Below are positions 27,988-38,989 of a stretch of DNA of 64,000 bases, piece by piece. The translations under genes were made by a program, and so were the position numbers. This DNA comes from Speluncibacter jeojiensis (GTDB lineage: Bacteria; Actinomycetota; Actinomycetes; Mycobacteriales; Mycobacteriaceae): positions 1 to 64,000 of the forward strand of contig NZ_JAAIVF010000003.1 in the NCBI RefSeq assembly GCF_029589495.1, written 5' to 3'. Below the pieces are notes generated by a model. That model saw nothing but the letters and a program-made list of their open reading frames with translations. It ran no database searches and had not been told where the DNA came from. Position 1 is the first letter of the stretch. The number at the start of each line of letters is the position of its first letter.

Positions 27988-30141
27988 ATGCGACTCAGGG
28001 GCGATCGACGCGGCGGCGGAAGTGCATTCCTGGCGGGTCTGGGCGCGGCGGTCCTCATCGGCGGGGTCACCGCCGCGACGGCCACCGCGAGCGGGGCGGT
28101 CGGCAGCGTGGGGGTGCCGGGCGGTTCGAGCCAGGGCGCCGTCATCTCGAGCACCGGGCTGAAGCGGGGGCAGATCAAGCACGTCTGGCTGATCATCCTG
28201 GAGAACAAGTCGTACGACGCGACATTCACCGGCCTCAACCAGAACAGCTATCTGTGGAAGACGTTGCCCGCCCAGGGTGCGCTGCTCAAGAACTACTACG
28301 GCACCGGGCACTCCAGCCAGGACAACTACCTGTCGATGGTGTCCGGCCAGGCGCCGCAGGAGGACACCCAATCCGACTGCAGTGTCAAGGACTTCGACTT
28401 CGGCAGCAACGCCACGGTCGTGCGGTCCGGCCCGAACCGCGGCCAGGTCGCCTCGGCGGCGAACGCCGCGCAGCCCAGCGGCGCGAACGCACCGAACGGC
28501 GCCAACGGCTGCACCTATCCCACCGCCGCGCCGACACTGTTCAACCAGCTCGACGCCGCCGGCAAGACCTGGAAGGGCTACGCACAGGACCTCCGCGACC
28601 AACCCGGCCGCGAGGACGCGGTGTGCGGCGGACCGGGAACCGCGGAGAACAACCCGACCACGAACCCGACCTACATGAGCGCGACCGCGCAGCACCCGCT
28701 GCCCGCGGGCGTGACCAGCCTCACCGGCGCCCAGCCCAACGACCAGTACGTCGCCAAGCACTTCCCGTTCCCGTGGTTCCACAGCATCACCGGTACCGTC
28801 GGGCCCGACGGGACGACGGCACCCGGGCTGACCACCCCGGTCCAGGGCGGCAACGACTGCGACGTTGCGCACGTCGCCAACCTCGACAGCGCGGCGGGCG
28901 GACTGTTCCACGATCTGCAGCACGCGTCGACCACGCCGGCATTCAGCTGGATCACGCCGAACAACTGCAGCGATGCGCACGACGCGGTGTGCAGGGGCAA
29001 CAACCTCTCCGGGGCGTTCGGAGCCGACGGGGAGCCCGTCTATCAGCAGCCGAACCCGGATCCGGAGGTGACCACGCCGCGCAACCACATCGGCGGCCTG
29101 TACGCCGCAGACAAGTTCCTCGAGTACTACATCCCGATGATCGAGAAGTCCCCGGCGTTCGAGGACGGCGGCCTGATCGATGTCACCTTCGACGAGGGCA
29201 CGCCGCCGTTCACCTACTCCGGCAACAGTTTCAACAACGCCGATGCCTACGGGCCGACCCGTGGTGACCGCGCGGACGCGACCAGCGGTATCGCCGCCGA
29301 CGCGGCGGGAGAGAACTTGTTCGGCAGAAACGTAGCCTGGGAGCCGACCGGACCCAACTCGACGCTCGGCGCCGACGCGGGGGGCCGCCAGCTCTATCCC
29401 GGGCCGGGCAACAACGCCTTCATCGACCGGCCCCCGGCCTGTGCCGTGGCGCAGTCGCCGGACGACTGCGTGCCCGGGATCGTGCGCGGCGGCTCCGGTG
29501 ACAGTCCCGGGCCGCGTACCGACACCGTCACCGCGGGAACGACGTCATCGTTCGTCCAGGACCGGAAGATCCTCGCCGACGACACCGGCCGCATCGTCAC
29601 CGACACCGCCGACAGGACCGGACCGGGCGCGGCCGGACCGATCCCGCCGAACACGTTTGTGGGCACCGTCAGCGACACCGGACCGCTACCGGCAAAGACC
29701 GGATCCGACCCGGTCACCGACGGCTCGTTCCAACTCGTCGACGCGGCCGGTAACCCGGTGACGCCCACCGGTCCGGTCACCACGCTCACCCTCAGCGGCG
29801 AAGGGGCACCGGGGCACCTCACGCCCGGCGAGACCGCCGATCCGCTCTACGACGCCGACGACCCGACGCCCGGCGGCGGCGTGACCGGGAGCGTGCTCAT
29901 CAGCCCGCTGATCACGCCAGGCACGGTCAGCACCACCTACTACAACCACTACAGCTGGCTGCGCACGATGGAGGACGTCTTCGGGGTCGGCGCCGGACAC
30001 GACCACGCCCCGCTGCCCGGCGACAGCACCGTCTCGGGCGGACGGGACGGCCGCGGCCACCTCGGTTTCGCCGCTCAACCCGGACTGGCGCCGTTCGGGC
30101 CGGACGTGTTCACCGCCGCCGGCCGGCGCGGGCCCCGGTGA
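27988..30141 (+). CDS. Secreted phosphoesterase (acid phosphatase / phospholipase C superfamily)
   Basis: A 717-residue exported protein. Residues about 12-36 form a signal peptide (FLAGLGAAVLIGGVTAATATASG). The catalytic domain starts HVWLIILENKSYDATF, continues with YYGTGHSSQDNYLSMVSGQ and later ITPNNCSDAHD and VTFDEG, all metal- or phosphate-binding motifs of the PF04185 phosphoesterase family. The Pro/Thr/Gly-rich part after residue 480 ends in HYSWLRTMEDVFGVG, which resumes the family fold. Its stop overlaps the next lipoprotein gene (GTGA), so the two are co-expressed. It probably releases phosphate outside the cell. Confidence 0.87.
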   Translation: MRLRGDRRGGGSAFLAGLGAAVLIGGVTAATATASGAVGSVGVPGGSSQGAVISSTGLKRGQIKHVWLIILENKSYDATFTGLNQNSYLWKTLPAQGALLKNYYGTGHSSQDNYLSMVSGQAPQEDTQSDCSVKDFDFGSNATVVRSGPNRGQVASAANAAQPSGANAPNGANGCTYPTAAPTLFNQLDAAGKTWKGYAQDLRDQPGREDAVCGGPGTAENNPTTNPTYMSATAQHPLPAGVTSLTGAQPNDQYVAKHFPFPWFHSITGTVGPDGTTAPGLTTPVQGGNDCDVAHVANLDSAAGGLFHDLQHASTTPAFSWITPNNCSDAHDAVCRGNNLSGAFGADGEPVYQQPNPDPEVTTPRNHIGGLYAADKFLEYYIPMIEKSPAFEDGGLIDVTFDEGTPPFTYSGNSFNNADAYGPTRGDRADATSGIAADAAGENLFGRNVAWEPTGPNSTLGADAGGRQLYPGPGNNAFIDRPPACAVAQSPDDCVPGIVRGGSGDSPGPRTDTVTAGTTSSFVQDRKILADDTGRIVTDTADRTGPGAAGPIPPNTFVGTVSDTGPLPAKTGSDPVTDGSFQLVDAAGNPVTPTGPVTTLTLSGEGAPGHLTPGETADPLYDADDPTPGGGVTGSVLISPLITPGTVSTTYYNHYSWLRTMEDVFGVGAGHDHAPLPGDSTVSGGRDGRGHLGFAAQPGLAPFGPDVFTAAGRRGPR

Positions 30142-30692
30142 GCAGCCGTGGCGCGTCGGCGGTCGGCCTCGGTGTCTGCGGGGCTGCGCTGCTCGCCGGG
30201 TGTGCCGCCCCGGGCTCCGCGGCCGACACCTATGGGGTATTGCCGGCCTACCTGAATGCGGTTGCCGCGCATCATGATGCCCCGGTGACCGCCAGTGCGC
30301 TGCGGCCGGCACTGGTCGGCGAGGGCGAGGTCGTGACGGTGCAGTTGGGCGAGGGAACGGTCACCGCGCAGGTCACCGGTCCGGAGGTGCCCGGCGAGGG
30401 CCTGCCCTTTCAGTCGCCGGCCACCACCTGCACCTGGACGGTGACACTCGGCAACGCCGGCGCGCCCACCCCGATCGACCCGGCCGGCTTCACCGCGCTC
30501 GATCACTTCGGCCACGTGTATCCCGTGGCCGAAGTGGTCGGTCGGCCCGCCCCGCCCGCAGCGCTGGAACCCGGTCGGACCGTGAGCTTCCAGGTGCGTG
30601 CGGTCCTGCCCACCGGCGAGGGCCTGATGCGCTGGGCCCCGAACGGCAGGGACATCGTGGTCTCCTGGGACTTCGAGGTCGAGAACGACTGA
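30138..30692 (+). CDS. Putative lipoprotein, co-transcribed with the phosphoesterase
   Basis: A 184-residue protein with a signal peptide ending in a lipobox (GAALLAGCAAPGS), so it is probably lipid-anchored on the outer face of the membrane. The mature part is predicted to be beta-rich (VVTVQLGEGTVTAQVTG...CTWTVTLGNAG...VSFQVRAVLPTGEG) like an Ig or DUF4352-type fold, but I recognise no named family. GTG 30138 overlaps the phosphoesterase stop by 4 bp, so the two are translationally coupled and may act together at the cell surface. Confidence 0.75.
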   Translation: MSSRGASAVGLGVCGAALLAGCAAPGSAADTYGVLPAYLNAVAAHHDAPVTASALRPALVGEGEVVTVQLGEGTVTAQVTGPEVPGEGLPFQSPATTCTWTVTLGNAGAPTPIDPAGFTALDHFGHVYPVAEVVGRPAPPAALEPGRTVSFQVRAVLPTGEGLMRWAPNGRDIVVSWDFEVEND

Positions 30693-30717
30693 GCCGGGCG
30701 GCTTTGGTTGCGCCGGT

Positions 30718-31317
30718 TCAGTGCCGGCAGAGCCACTCGGTCCCGTAGTGGGCGGCGTTCCCACCCTCGAGATGCACCCAGGTCCCGGCGCCGTCGTCGC
30801 ACGGGGCGCCCGCCACCCGGCCCTGCGTGTCCCCGCCCGAGGTGTTGCCGGTGGTGGAAAGGCTGCTGTCGCCGCCGTTCTCGTTGGGATCGGTGCCGGC
30901 GCCGTGATTCGGGTTGGTGCAGATCGTGCCCTCGCAGGGGACATACGACCCGTCGCCGTCGGGATCGGGGATCGCGTTCGGCCCGACATAACTGCCGGCC
31001 GGGCAGCCCGGGTCCTGGTTCTGCGCGCAGTATTGCTCGGACAGATTGTTGCCCGTGGACCCGTCGGCGCCGCGGTCTCCCTGGTTCCCCGGGGTGGGAT
31101 TCGGCGGCGGATTCGGTGCCGGTGACGGCGCAGTGTGGTCGCCGCTGCCCGTATCTCCGCTGGTCGTTTCCGGCGCCGGGGTGTTGTGCGTGGTGGGTGC
31201 GGCGGTCGTCGTTGCCGCCGGTGTCGTGGTGGAGGCAGGTGACGGGGAGGTGCTCGAACATGCGCCGCCGGTCGCGAGAGCGCCGGCGAGCGCAACGATG
31301 GTCAAGAGCCGCTTCAT
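30718..31317 (-). CDS. Cysteine-rich lipoprotein with Pro/Thr linker
   Basis: A 199-residue protein. The signal peptide MKRLLTIVALAGALATGGACSS ends in a lipobox cysteine. A Thr/Pro/Ser-rich stretch of about 60 residues follows, as in wall-spanning linkers. The C-terminal 100 residues hold six cysteines (QYCAQNQDPGCPAG, VPCEGTICTNPN, APCDDG, WLCRH) that probably form disulfides. I know no named family. It is transcribed convergently with the previous lipoprotein gene, with 25 bp between the stops, and divergently from the hydrolase at 31429. Confidence 0.78.
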   Translation of the reverse strand: MKRLLTIVALAGALATGGACSSTSPSPASTTTPAATTTAAPTTHNTPAPETTSGDTGSGDHTAPSPAPNPPPNPTPGNQGDRGADGSTGNNLSEQYCAQNQDPGCPAGSYVGPNAIPDPDGDGSYVPCEGTICTNPNHGAGTDPNENGGDSSLSTTGNTSGGDTQGRVAGAPCDDGAGTWVHLEGGNAAHYGTEWLCRH

Positions 31318-31428
31318 GGGAATCTCCTGATGGGCACTTCTTGTCGTACTGAGTCTGTGCGATTCCGTCCGGATACCGGGGGAAATCCCACGAAGTCACG
31401 AGGCGGGCAGGCTATTGTGCTACGCACC

Positions 31429-32184
31429 ATGGCTACTCGACGGTTCACCGGCCGCGACGGTACCGAGCTCGCCTGGCACGAGACCGGGGCCGGCCGGCCG
31501 CTGATCTTCCTGCCCGGTTTCGGCGGGCAGGGCTCTCGCCTGCTCGACTACGGCCCGGCCCGCGCACTCGCCGCACGCGGCCATCGCGTCCTCGCTCCGG
31601 ACTCGCGCGGATCCGGCGACAGCGCGGCGACCAACGGATCCCCGCGGTTTTCGCCGGACGTCCTCGCGGACGACGGGTTTGCGCTCATCGCGCACCTGGG
31701 GCTCGGCGACGGGGACTACGACCTGGCGGGGTACTCGCTCGGCGCACGGATCGTGGTGCGCATGCTGGCCCGGGGCGCTCGGCCGGGCCGTGCCATCGTC
31801 GCCGGTCAGGGGCTGGCGAAGATCAGTGGACCGCAGCAGGGCGGGGCAAATCATCGCGCGCTCACCGCCATCGTCGACGGCGCCACGATCGAACCGGACT
31901 CGCCCGAGGCGCGACAGGCGCAGATGATCTCACGGACTGGGGGCGATCCCCGGGCGATGCTGGGCGTGCTCGACTCGCTGGTCCCGACTCCCGAGCCCGC
32001 CCTGCGCCGCATCGACGTGCCGACGCTCGTCGCGATCGGGGATCGGGACGAACGCGACGACGCCGACCAGTTGGCAGCCCTCCTGCCGCATGCCCGGTTC
32101 GTCCGCGTGCCGGGCGATCACGGGAGTGCGCTTGCCGCACCCGAACTGGCCGCCGAGATGGTTGCGTTCCTGGCCGGAGGGTAG
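31429..32184 (+). CDS. Alpha/beta hydrolase
   Basis: A 251-residue hydrolase of the alpha/beta fold. The oxyanion region is FLPGFGGQGS, the nucleophile elbow GYSLGA (serine near 101), the acid is in IGDRDERDD and the histidine in GDHGSA. ATG 31429 (MATRRFTGRDGTELAWHETG) is chosen because the conserved fold starts there; an upstream in-frame start would add 33 unlikely residues. It stands alone between a divergent lipoprotein gene and a decayed gene remnant. The substrate is not predictable. Confidence 0.87.
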   Translation: MATRRFTGRDGTELAWHETGAGRPLIFLPGFGGQGSRLLDYGPARALAARGHRVLAPDSRGSGDSAATNGSPRFSPDVLADDGFALIAHLGLGDGDYDLAGYSLGARIVVRMLARGARPGRAIVAGQGLAKISGPQQGGANHRALTAIVDGATIEPDSPEARQAQMISRTGGDPRAMLGVLDSLVPTPEPALRRIDVPTLVAIGDRDERDDADQLAALLPHARFVRVPGDHGSALAAPELAAEMVAFLAGG

Positions 32185-32398
32185 AAGGAGCACACCGCAG
32201 CGGGCGGCGACGTAGCGTTCGTTGACCCGGCCTGCCGACAGATGCCGCAGTGCCGCAAGGAGATACCGCGGCATCGAGACGGAGTCCATCGCGCACCGAC
32301 CACCGCCCGCACAGCGATTGCATCGACCACTGGTCGTTGCTCAACGTGCGCAACAGTGCCACCAACTCCGCGCGTTCGGCACGGATGTGCACTCTCAC
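32185..32398 (-). pseudogene. Remnant of a maleylpyruvate-isomerase-like (DinB fold) gene
   Basis: The minus strand first reads RAERAELVALLRTLSNDQWSMQSLCGRWSVRD, a typical start of mycothiol-dependent maleylpyruvate isomerase / DinB-like proteins. The next expected helix is missing, and similarity resumes in another frame as MPRYLLAALRHLSAGRVNERYVAAR, also typical of the family. The gene thus has an internal deletion with frameshift and lacks its remaining half. It is probably dead. Confidence 0.6.
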
Positions 32399-32413
32399 GT
32401 CCGTACGTGCACG

Positions 32414-33061
32414 CTAGCCCTGTTGCGGTGGTGCCTTCTCCGCCCCGTCGACTGACCGGCGGATGAAGGCGCAGGTGCCGTCGTGCCAGACCGCGGCGTC
32501 GGTCGCCATGAAGTGGCCGCCGCGCACGGACGCCCAGGTGGCGTCCATGCCCCTGCTCCGGCATCGTGCCACCTGGCGACGCGACGCCGCCGGATCGGTC
32601 CAGGTGTCGTTGTCGCCGTGGATGACCAGCAACCGGCAGTGCTCCGGGATGCCGGCGCTGTCGTTGTCCGGCCACCACGGGGCCAGCGCTGCCACCGCGA
32701 CGACCCCGTCGCCGGTCGCCAGGTGCGCGGCGACACGTCCGCCCATCGAGTGGCCGACCAGTACGAGCGGCGCAGCGGGGTGGAGTGTGCGGATCCGGTC
32801 GAGCGCCCACTGTGCGTCGCGCAACGCCTCCCGCGGGGGAGCGTTCCAGCCGCGCCGTCGATAGCGCACCCGGTAGACCGCGACGCTCCGGTCGTCGCGC
32901 GCGATGCGGCGGGCGAAGTCCGCCATGCGCAGGTTCGCCAGCTGCCATGGGCGGGATTTCTTCGTGCTGAACACCTTCCCGCCGGGCAACACCAGTACCA
33001 CGCCGCGTGGGTGCGGTGGCGCCGCATGTGCGATCAGCGTGGGTTCCGCACGGAGGGTCAT
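32414..33061 (-). CDS. Alpha/beta hydrolase, last gene of the aminophenylalanine operon
   Basis: A 215-residue hydrolase with oxyanion region LVLPGGKVFSTKKSRPW, nucleophile elbow GHSMGG, acid in HGDNDTWTDP and histidine in GGHFMA. Its ATG overlaps the stop of the papC-like gene (ATGA), so it is coupled to the aminophenylalanine genes. It could release a product, act on an ester or amide of aminophenylalanine, or be only a co-expressed passenger. I know of no such hydrolase in the core pathway, so its role is open. Confidence 0.85.
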   Translation of the reverse strand: MTLRAEPTLIAHAAPPHPRGVVLVLPGGKVFSTKKSRPWQLANLRMADFARRIARDDRSVAVYRVRYRRRGWNAPPREALRDAQWALDRIRTLHPAAPLVLVGHSMGGRVAAHLATGDGVVAVAALAPWWPDNDSAGIPEHCRLLVIHGDNDTWTDPAASRRQVARCRSRGMDATWASVRGGHFMATDAAVWHDGTCAFIRRSVDGAEKAPPQQG

Positions 33062-33935
33062 GGACCGGACAATACGGTGAACAACCGTAGGGCGGTGGCC
33101 CGGTGGTCGCCGAGGCGCTCGCCGAGTCCCGCGGTGGCCTGCTGCATCAGGTCCGCGAAGTCGCCCTCGGTTCCGTTGTCGACGACCGACCCGATCCGGG
33201 CCGCCGCCGCGCCGAGCAGCTTGCGCACCGCCGCGCCGTGCGGATTGCCCGACTGCACATCCCAATACACCTCGGGTGTGCCGCCGCCGATGCGCGCCAG
33301 CAGCGCCATGGCGGTCGCGGCCGGGGGAGTGGCGGCCGCCTCGAGCAACTCCGGAGACAGCCCTGGATCGGACTGTGCCAGATCCGACAATGCCAGCCCG
33401 AACGTGAGTACCGCCGCGTGCACCAGCGCCTGGGTCGCCGCCGACAGACGGTCGTGGGCGTCGGCCTCGACCGGCACGACACGGCAGCCTTGCCTGCCCA
33501 GCAACTCCAGGAAGTCCTCCGTGCGCGGCCCTGAGCGGTGACCGACCGTGGCGACCGGCCGTCCCCGCGGCTCCAGATCGGGGGAGAAGAGCGGGTTGAT
33601 CCCGAGAGCCTGCCAGCGGCCTCCCGCGGCGGCGACAGCCCGCGCGGCCTGCGCCTTCACCGACAGCGTCTCGACGAGCAGCGCGCCGTCGCGAAGATCC
33701 GGGGCCAGCACCGGGATCGCCGCGAGCGCCGCCTGCGCGGGTACCGCGAGCACCACCGTGTCGGCGGCGCGCAGGGCATCGCGCAGCGGCGCGTCCGGTC
33801 CGGTGATGTCCGAATGCAACTGTGCGGCGGCGTTGTCCGGGTCGGTCACGACGACGGCATCCCCGGCGGCGCGCATCATCGCCGCCACCCACTGCCCGAC
33901 CGCGCCGCCGCCGGCGACCACAACCCGATCGCCGG

Positions 33936-33939
<4 letters not shown>
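33058..33939 (-). CDS. papC: 4-amino-4-deoxyprephenate dehydrogenase (PapC-like)
   Basis: A 293-residue NAD-dependent dehydrogenase of the prephenate dehydrogenase fold: nucleotide-binding VVVAGGGAVGQWVAAMMRAAG at the N-terminus, then a helical domain. In TyrA enzymes the active-site histidine sits in HPMFGP; here the motif is NPLFSP (Asn 115), which fits a substrate with an amino group in place of the hydroxyl. It should oxidatively decarboxylate 4-amino-4-deoxyprephenate to 4-aminophenylpyruvate. GTG 33939 overlaps the preceding synthase stop (GTGA). The assignment relies on this residue change and on the mutase and synthase upstream; a plain TyrA is the alternative. Confidence 0.85.
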
Positions 33940-36074
<2,135 letters not shown>

Positions 36075-36077
36075 CGA

Positions 36078-36470
36078 TCACCTCGCACCGCGACGTCGCT
36101 CCGCATCGAGCGGTCCGGGCGGCCCGGTGCGCCGGGCCCCGTCCTGGCCGGCGATCACCTCGTCCTCCACGCGACACGCCTCGTCGATCACCAACCGGTA
36201 CAGCTCGTCGAGGAACTCCGGGGAGAGATGGTGTTCGCGGGCATAGTGTTCGGCGTGCTCGTGGACCGCGGCCATGCGCCCGGGCTGCAGCATCGGAATC
36301 GCGTGTGCACGTTTGACCAGGGCGATTCTGGTACACAGTTCGATTCGGTCCCGCACGATGTCGAGCAGGCGATCATCGAGGCGATCCAGATCTGCGCGCA
36401 GCGACTCGAGTTGTCGTTCGGCGCCGATGCCGCGGGCATCCGGAGTGCGCTGTTGGGTCGGTCTGCTCAC
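36078..36470 (-). CDS. papB: 4-amino-4-deoxychorismate mutase (PapB-like, AroQ fold)
   Basis: A 130-residue all-helical chorismate-mutase-fold protein (LESLRADLDRLDDRLLDIVRDRIELCTRIALVKRAHAIPMLQPGRMAAV...LSPEFLDELYRLVIDEACRVEDEVI). In this operon it should rearrange 4-amino-4-deoxychorismate to 4-amino-4-deoxyprephenate, between the synthase and the dehydrogenase encoded directly downstream (3-bp gap to the synthase). It is the first gene, with GTG 36470 after a GGGGGA stretch. Ordinary chorismate mutase is the alternative, but the neighbours argue for the amino form. Confidence 0.87.
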   Translation of the reverse strand: MSRPTQQRTPDARGIGAERQLESLRADLDRLDDRLLDIVRDRIELCTRIALVKRAHAIPMLQPGRMAAVHEHAEHYAREHHLSPEFLDELYRLVIDEACRVEDEVIAGQDGARRTGPPGPLDAERRRGAR

Positions 36471-36642
36471 TGGACAGTCCCCCTCAGGCCGCGGCCGAGG
36501 CCGCCACTGGTGTCGACCTCGACGGCCCGCCGACTCCGATCACCGAGTCGACACGACCGCCGGGGTCTGGTGCTACCCGACTGTCACTCAATGCTCTCAC
36601 GGCGGCGAGGACCGCGTCCGGAAATGATCATCCGTACGACAC

Positions 36643-36677
36643 GAAGCCGCCCCGGGCACACGGCCCGGGGCGGCTTC
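36643..36677 (-). terminator. Terminator stem-loop after rbpA
   Basis: GAAGCCGCCCCGGG pairs perfectly with CCCGGGGCGGCTTC (14-bp stem, 7-base loop) 19 bp beyond the rbpA stop. It separates rbpA from the aminophenylalanine operon. There is no clear U-tract. Confidence 0.8.
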
Positions 36678-36696
36678 GGCAGCTGTCGATGTGCGG

Positions 36697-37035
36697 TCAG
36701 GCGCCGCGACGCTTGGCCTTGAGAAGGTCCAACCGCTCGTTGAGCAGCACCTCGAGGTCCTCGAGCGAACGACGCTCGAGCAGCATGTCCCAGTGCGTGC
36801 GCGGCGGCTTGCCCTTCTTCACCTCGGGTGCGGCACCCTCGAGCAGGGTGCCCTCGAGCCCGTTGCGGCACATCCAGGTGCCCGGGATCTCCGCATCGTC
36901 GGCGAACGGGACGTCGAACTCTTCACCGTTGTCGCAGCGGTAGCGAGCCATCCGACGCGGCGCCAGATCGTGATCACGATCGGTCTCGTAGCTGACCGAA
37001 CCGAGTCGGCTGCCTCGAAGAACTCGATCTGCCAT
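36697..37035 (-). CDS. rbpA: RNA polymerase-binding protein RbpA
   Basis: A 112-residue protein matching actinobacterial RbpA throughout: MADRVLRGSRLGSVSYETDRDHDLAPRR, then the core YRCDNGEEFDVPFADDAEIPGTWMCRNG with zinc-site residues, the basic linker and the sigma-interaction domain (THWDMLLERRSLEDLEVLLNERLDLL). It binds RNA polymerase and the principal sigma factor and stabilises open complexes. It is a housekeeping gene, which shows this stretch is chromosomal. It is transcribed divergently from the small zinc-finger-like gene at 37214. Confidence 0.98.
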   Translation of the reverse strand: MADRVLRGSRLGSVSYETDRDHDLAPRRMARYRCDNGEEFDVPFADDAEIPGTWMCRNGLEGTLLEGAAPEVKKGKPPRTHWDMLLERRSLEDLEVLLNERLDLLKAKRRGA

Positions 37036-37213
37036 GGTCAGTGTCCTTTCACTTCGTCAGGTACCCGCATGCCCCCGGCAGCGGAGCGTCTTCTCGAAAA
37101 CGCGTCTGCATGGATAACGCAGGGGGACGGTCGACAGTTCCCGCCCGCGCGGGCGCGCCGATCCAGCCGGTCCATCCTAGCGGCCACGATCCGAGACAGT
37201 AGGGTCGGTGCTC

Positions 37214-37537
37214 ATGGCGAGACGACCCGAGGCGTGTGCCTGGTGCGGCCGCGAATTCACCGACACCGAGTTGGGGCGTCGCCGCCGCTACTGCCGGCAG
37301 TCGTGCCGCCAGCGTGCGTACGAGCAGCGCAATGCGGTCAAGGGCACCGCGATCGCGCCGGACGCCACCGTGTTGACCTCCGCCGAGACCGTCTCGCTCG
37401 CCGACCGCTCCTATGAGGCGCGCTGCGCCGCCGAGGACGTGGCCACCGCGATCGGTGAAGGTGCCGGCACCGCGGAGCTACTGGTGTTGTCCCACCGCGC
37501 GGTGCGGCTCGCCCGCGAGGCCGAACGGCTGCGCTGA
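37214..37537 (+). CDS. Small protein with N-terminal cysteine motif, divergent from rbpA
   Basis: A 107-residue protein beginning MARRPEACAWCGREFTDTELGRRRRYCRQSCRQRAYEQR: CAWC followed by YCRQSC makes a likely zinc-binding treble clef or MYM-like finger with a basic, nucleic-acid-friendly surface. The rest is predicted helical (YEARCAAEDVATAIGEG...LSHRAVRLAREAERLR). ATG 37214 is preferred because AGTAGGG lies about 10 bases upstream; GTG 37208 is possible. I do not recognise a named family. The function is unknown. Confidence 0.75.
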   Translation: MARRPEACAWCGREFTDTELGRRRRYCRQSCRQRAYEQRNAVKGTAIAPDATVLTSAETVSLADRSYEARCAAEDVATAIGEGAGTAELLVLSHRAVRLAREAERLR

Positions 37538-37680
37538 CCGCGGCCCTGCACCGCCGTCCAGCCTGTGCGTTAGCCCACAGTTCCGGCGAACCGCCTAGTT
37601 TCTATAACAGGTTCACTTAACGTGCCGTCTCGGTACAGGCATTCGTTCACAGCACTGCACACATTGAGTCGGGGATGGTC

Positions 37681-37851
37681 ATGCTCAAGGAACTGCACGC
37701 AACCGCGACGATCGACGTCGACAACCCCACCTTCGGGCACTGGGTGGAGCAGGGCCGCAAGGCCGACGACGCCGGCGTGGTCCGCTATCTCGAATTGCTC
37801 AGGGCCATGGCCGCGGTCGGACGACTGCGGGCCGGATCGCCCCTGTCCTGA
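37681..37851 (+). CDS. Small 56-residue protein, hypothetical
   Basis: A short open frame (MLKELHATATIDVDNPTFGHWVEQGRKADDAGVVRYLELL...) with strong third-position G/C, as in the neighbouring genes, and GGGG six bases before ATG 37681; ATG 37675 is an alternative. The protein looks soluble and partly helical, without recognisable domains. It stands between the cysteine-motif gene and the convergent PHP gene. Codon pattern and start context make it a probable real gene; the function is unknown. Confidence 0.5.
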   Translation: MLKELHATATIDVDNPTFGHWVEQGRKADDAGVVRYLELLRAMAAVGRLRAGSPLS

Positions 37852-37882
37852 TCCGTGGTAGGCGACCGCTCTGGAACGTGTT

Positions 37883-38917
37883 CTATACGGGCGCGGTCCA
37901 GTCGAGCAGCTCATCGAGCGACCAGGTGTTGATCACCCGCTCGGGCTCGATCCCGTGCTCCTGGGCACGCTCGCAGCCGTACCCGAGCCAGTCCAGCTGA
38001 CCGGGCGCGTGTGCGTCGGTGTCGATCGCGAACAGGCAGCCCTCGGCGCAGGCGAGCTCGAGCAGGCGGCCCGGCGGGTCGCGGCGCTCGGGACGGCAGT
38101 TGATCTCGACGGCGGTGTCGTGGTCCCGACACGCCCGGAACACCTTCTGCGCGTCGAAGGTGGACTCGGGGCGGGTTCCGCGCGCACCCTGCACCAGCCG
38201 TCCGGTGCAGTGACCGAGTACGTCCACGTGCGGGTTGCGTACCGCGGCGACCATGCGGCGGGTCATCGTGGCCCGATCGTCGCGCAGGTGGGAGTGCACA
38301 CTGGCGACGACGACGTCGAGCTCGGCGAGCAGATCCTCGTCCTGATCCAGCGAACCGTCGTCGCAGATGTCGACCTCGATGCCGGTGAGCACGCGCATCG
38401 GCGCCACGCGCTCGCCGAGTTCGGCGATCACGCCGAGCTGGGTGCGCAGTCGTTCCGGCGAGAGCCCGTGGGCGATGGTCAGGCGAGGCGAGTGATCGGT
38501 GACCGCACAGTAGCTGTGACCCAGCCGCTCGGCGGTGGCCATCATCTCGTCGAGCGGGCTGCCGCCGTCGGACCAGTCCGTGTGGGTGTGCAGGTCGCCG
38601 CGCAGCCGGTCACGCAGATCGCCGCCGCCGGAGATCGGCTCCGCGTCCGATCGCAGTTGCGTCAGGTAAGCGGGCACCGATTCCGCTGATTCGCGGATCA
38701 CCGCCGCCGTCTTCGCGCCGATGCCCGGCAGTGCGTCCCAACCGCCCGTCGCCGCGCACTTCTCGATCTCGCGGTCGCCGAGTCCGTCGAGGACGTCGGC
38801 GGCCCGCCGATACGCATTGATCCGGTAGCCGTCCGCGCGGGCACGTTCGAGCCAGAACGCGATCTCCCGCAGCGCCCCCGCCGGGTCGGTCACCCAGCCG
38901 GCGAACCTCTCCGCCAT
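37883..38917 (-). CDS. PHP-domain phosphoesterase with N-terminal helix-hairpin-helix
   Basis: A 344-residue protein. The N-terminal 90 residues hold helix-hairpin-helix motifs related to DNA polymerase X (IAFWLERARADGYRINAYRRAADVL; ALPGIGAKTAAVIRES). From about residue 105 a PHP metal-dependent phosphoesterase domain follows, with DLHTHTDWSDGG, AVTDHSPR, GIEVDI, VVASVHSHL, LGHCTGR and DTDAHAPG supplying metal ligands. This is the C-terminal architecture of bacterial PolX without the polymerase core, suggesting a DNA-repair or nucleotide phosphoesterase. ATG 38917 is chosen over a GTG five codons upstream. Confidence 0.9.
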   Translation of the reverse strand: MAERFAGWVTDPAGALREIAFWLERARADGYRINAYRRAADVLDGLGDREIEKCAATGGWDALPGIGAKTAAVIRESAESVPAYLTQLRSDAEPISGGGDLRDRLRGDLHTHTDWSDGGSPLDEMMATAERLGHSYCAVTDHSPRLTIAHGLSPERLRTQLGVIAELGERVAPMRVLTGIEVDICDDGSLDQDEDLLAELDVVVASVHSHLRDDRATMTRRMVAAVRNPHVDVLGHCTGRLVQGARGTRPESTFDAQKVFRACRDHDTAVEINCRPERRDPPGRLLELACAEGCLFAIDTDAHAPGQLDWLGYGCERAQEHGIEPERVINTWSLDELLDWTAPV

Positions 38918-38989
38918 GGTTCCATCGTCCACCGGATCCGGCCGCGTGTGGCGCGAACGCGCGGCCGGATCCCGGACGATGACCGACGG

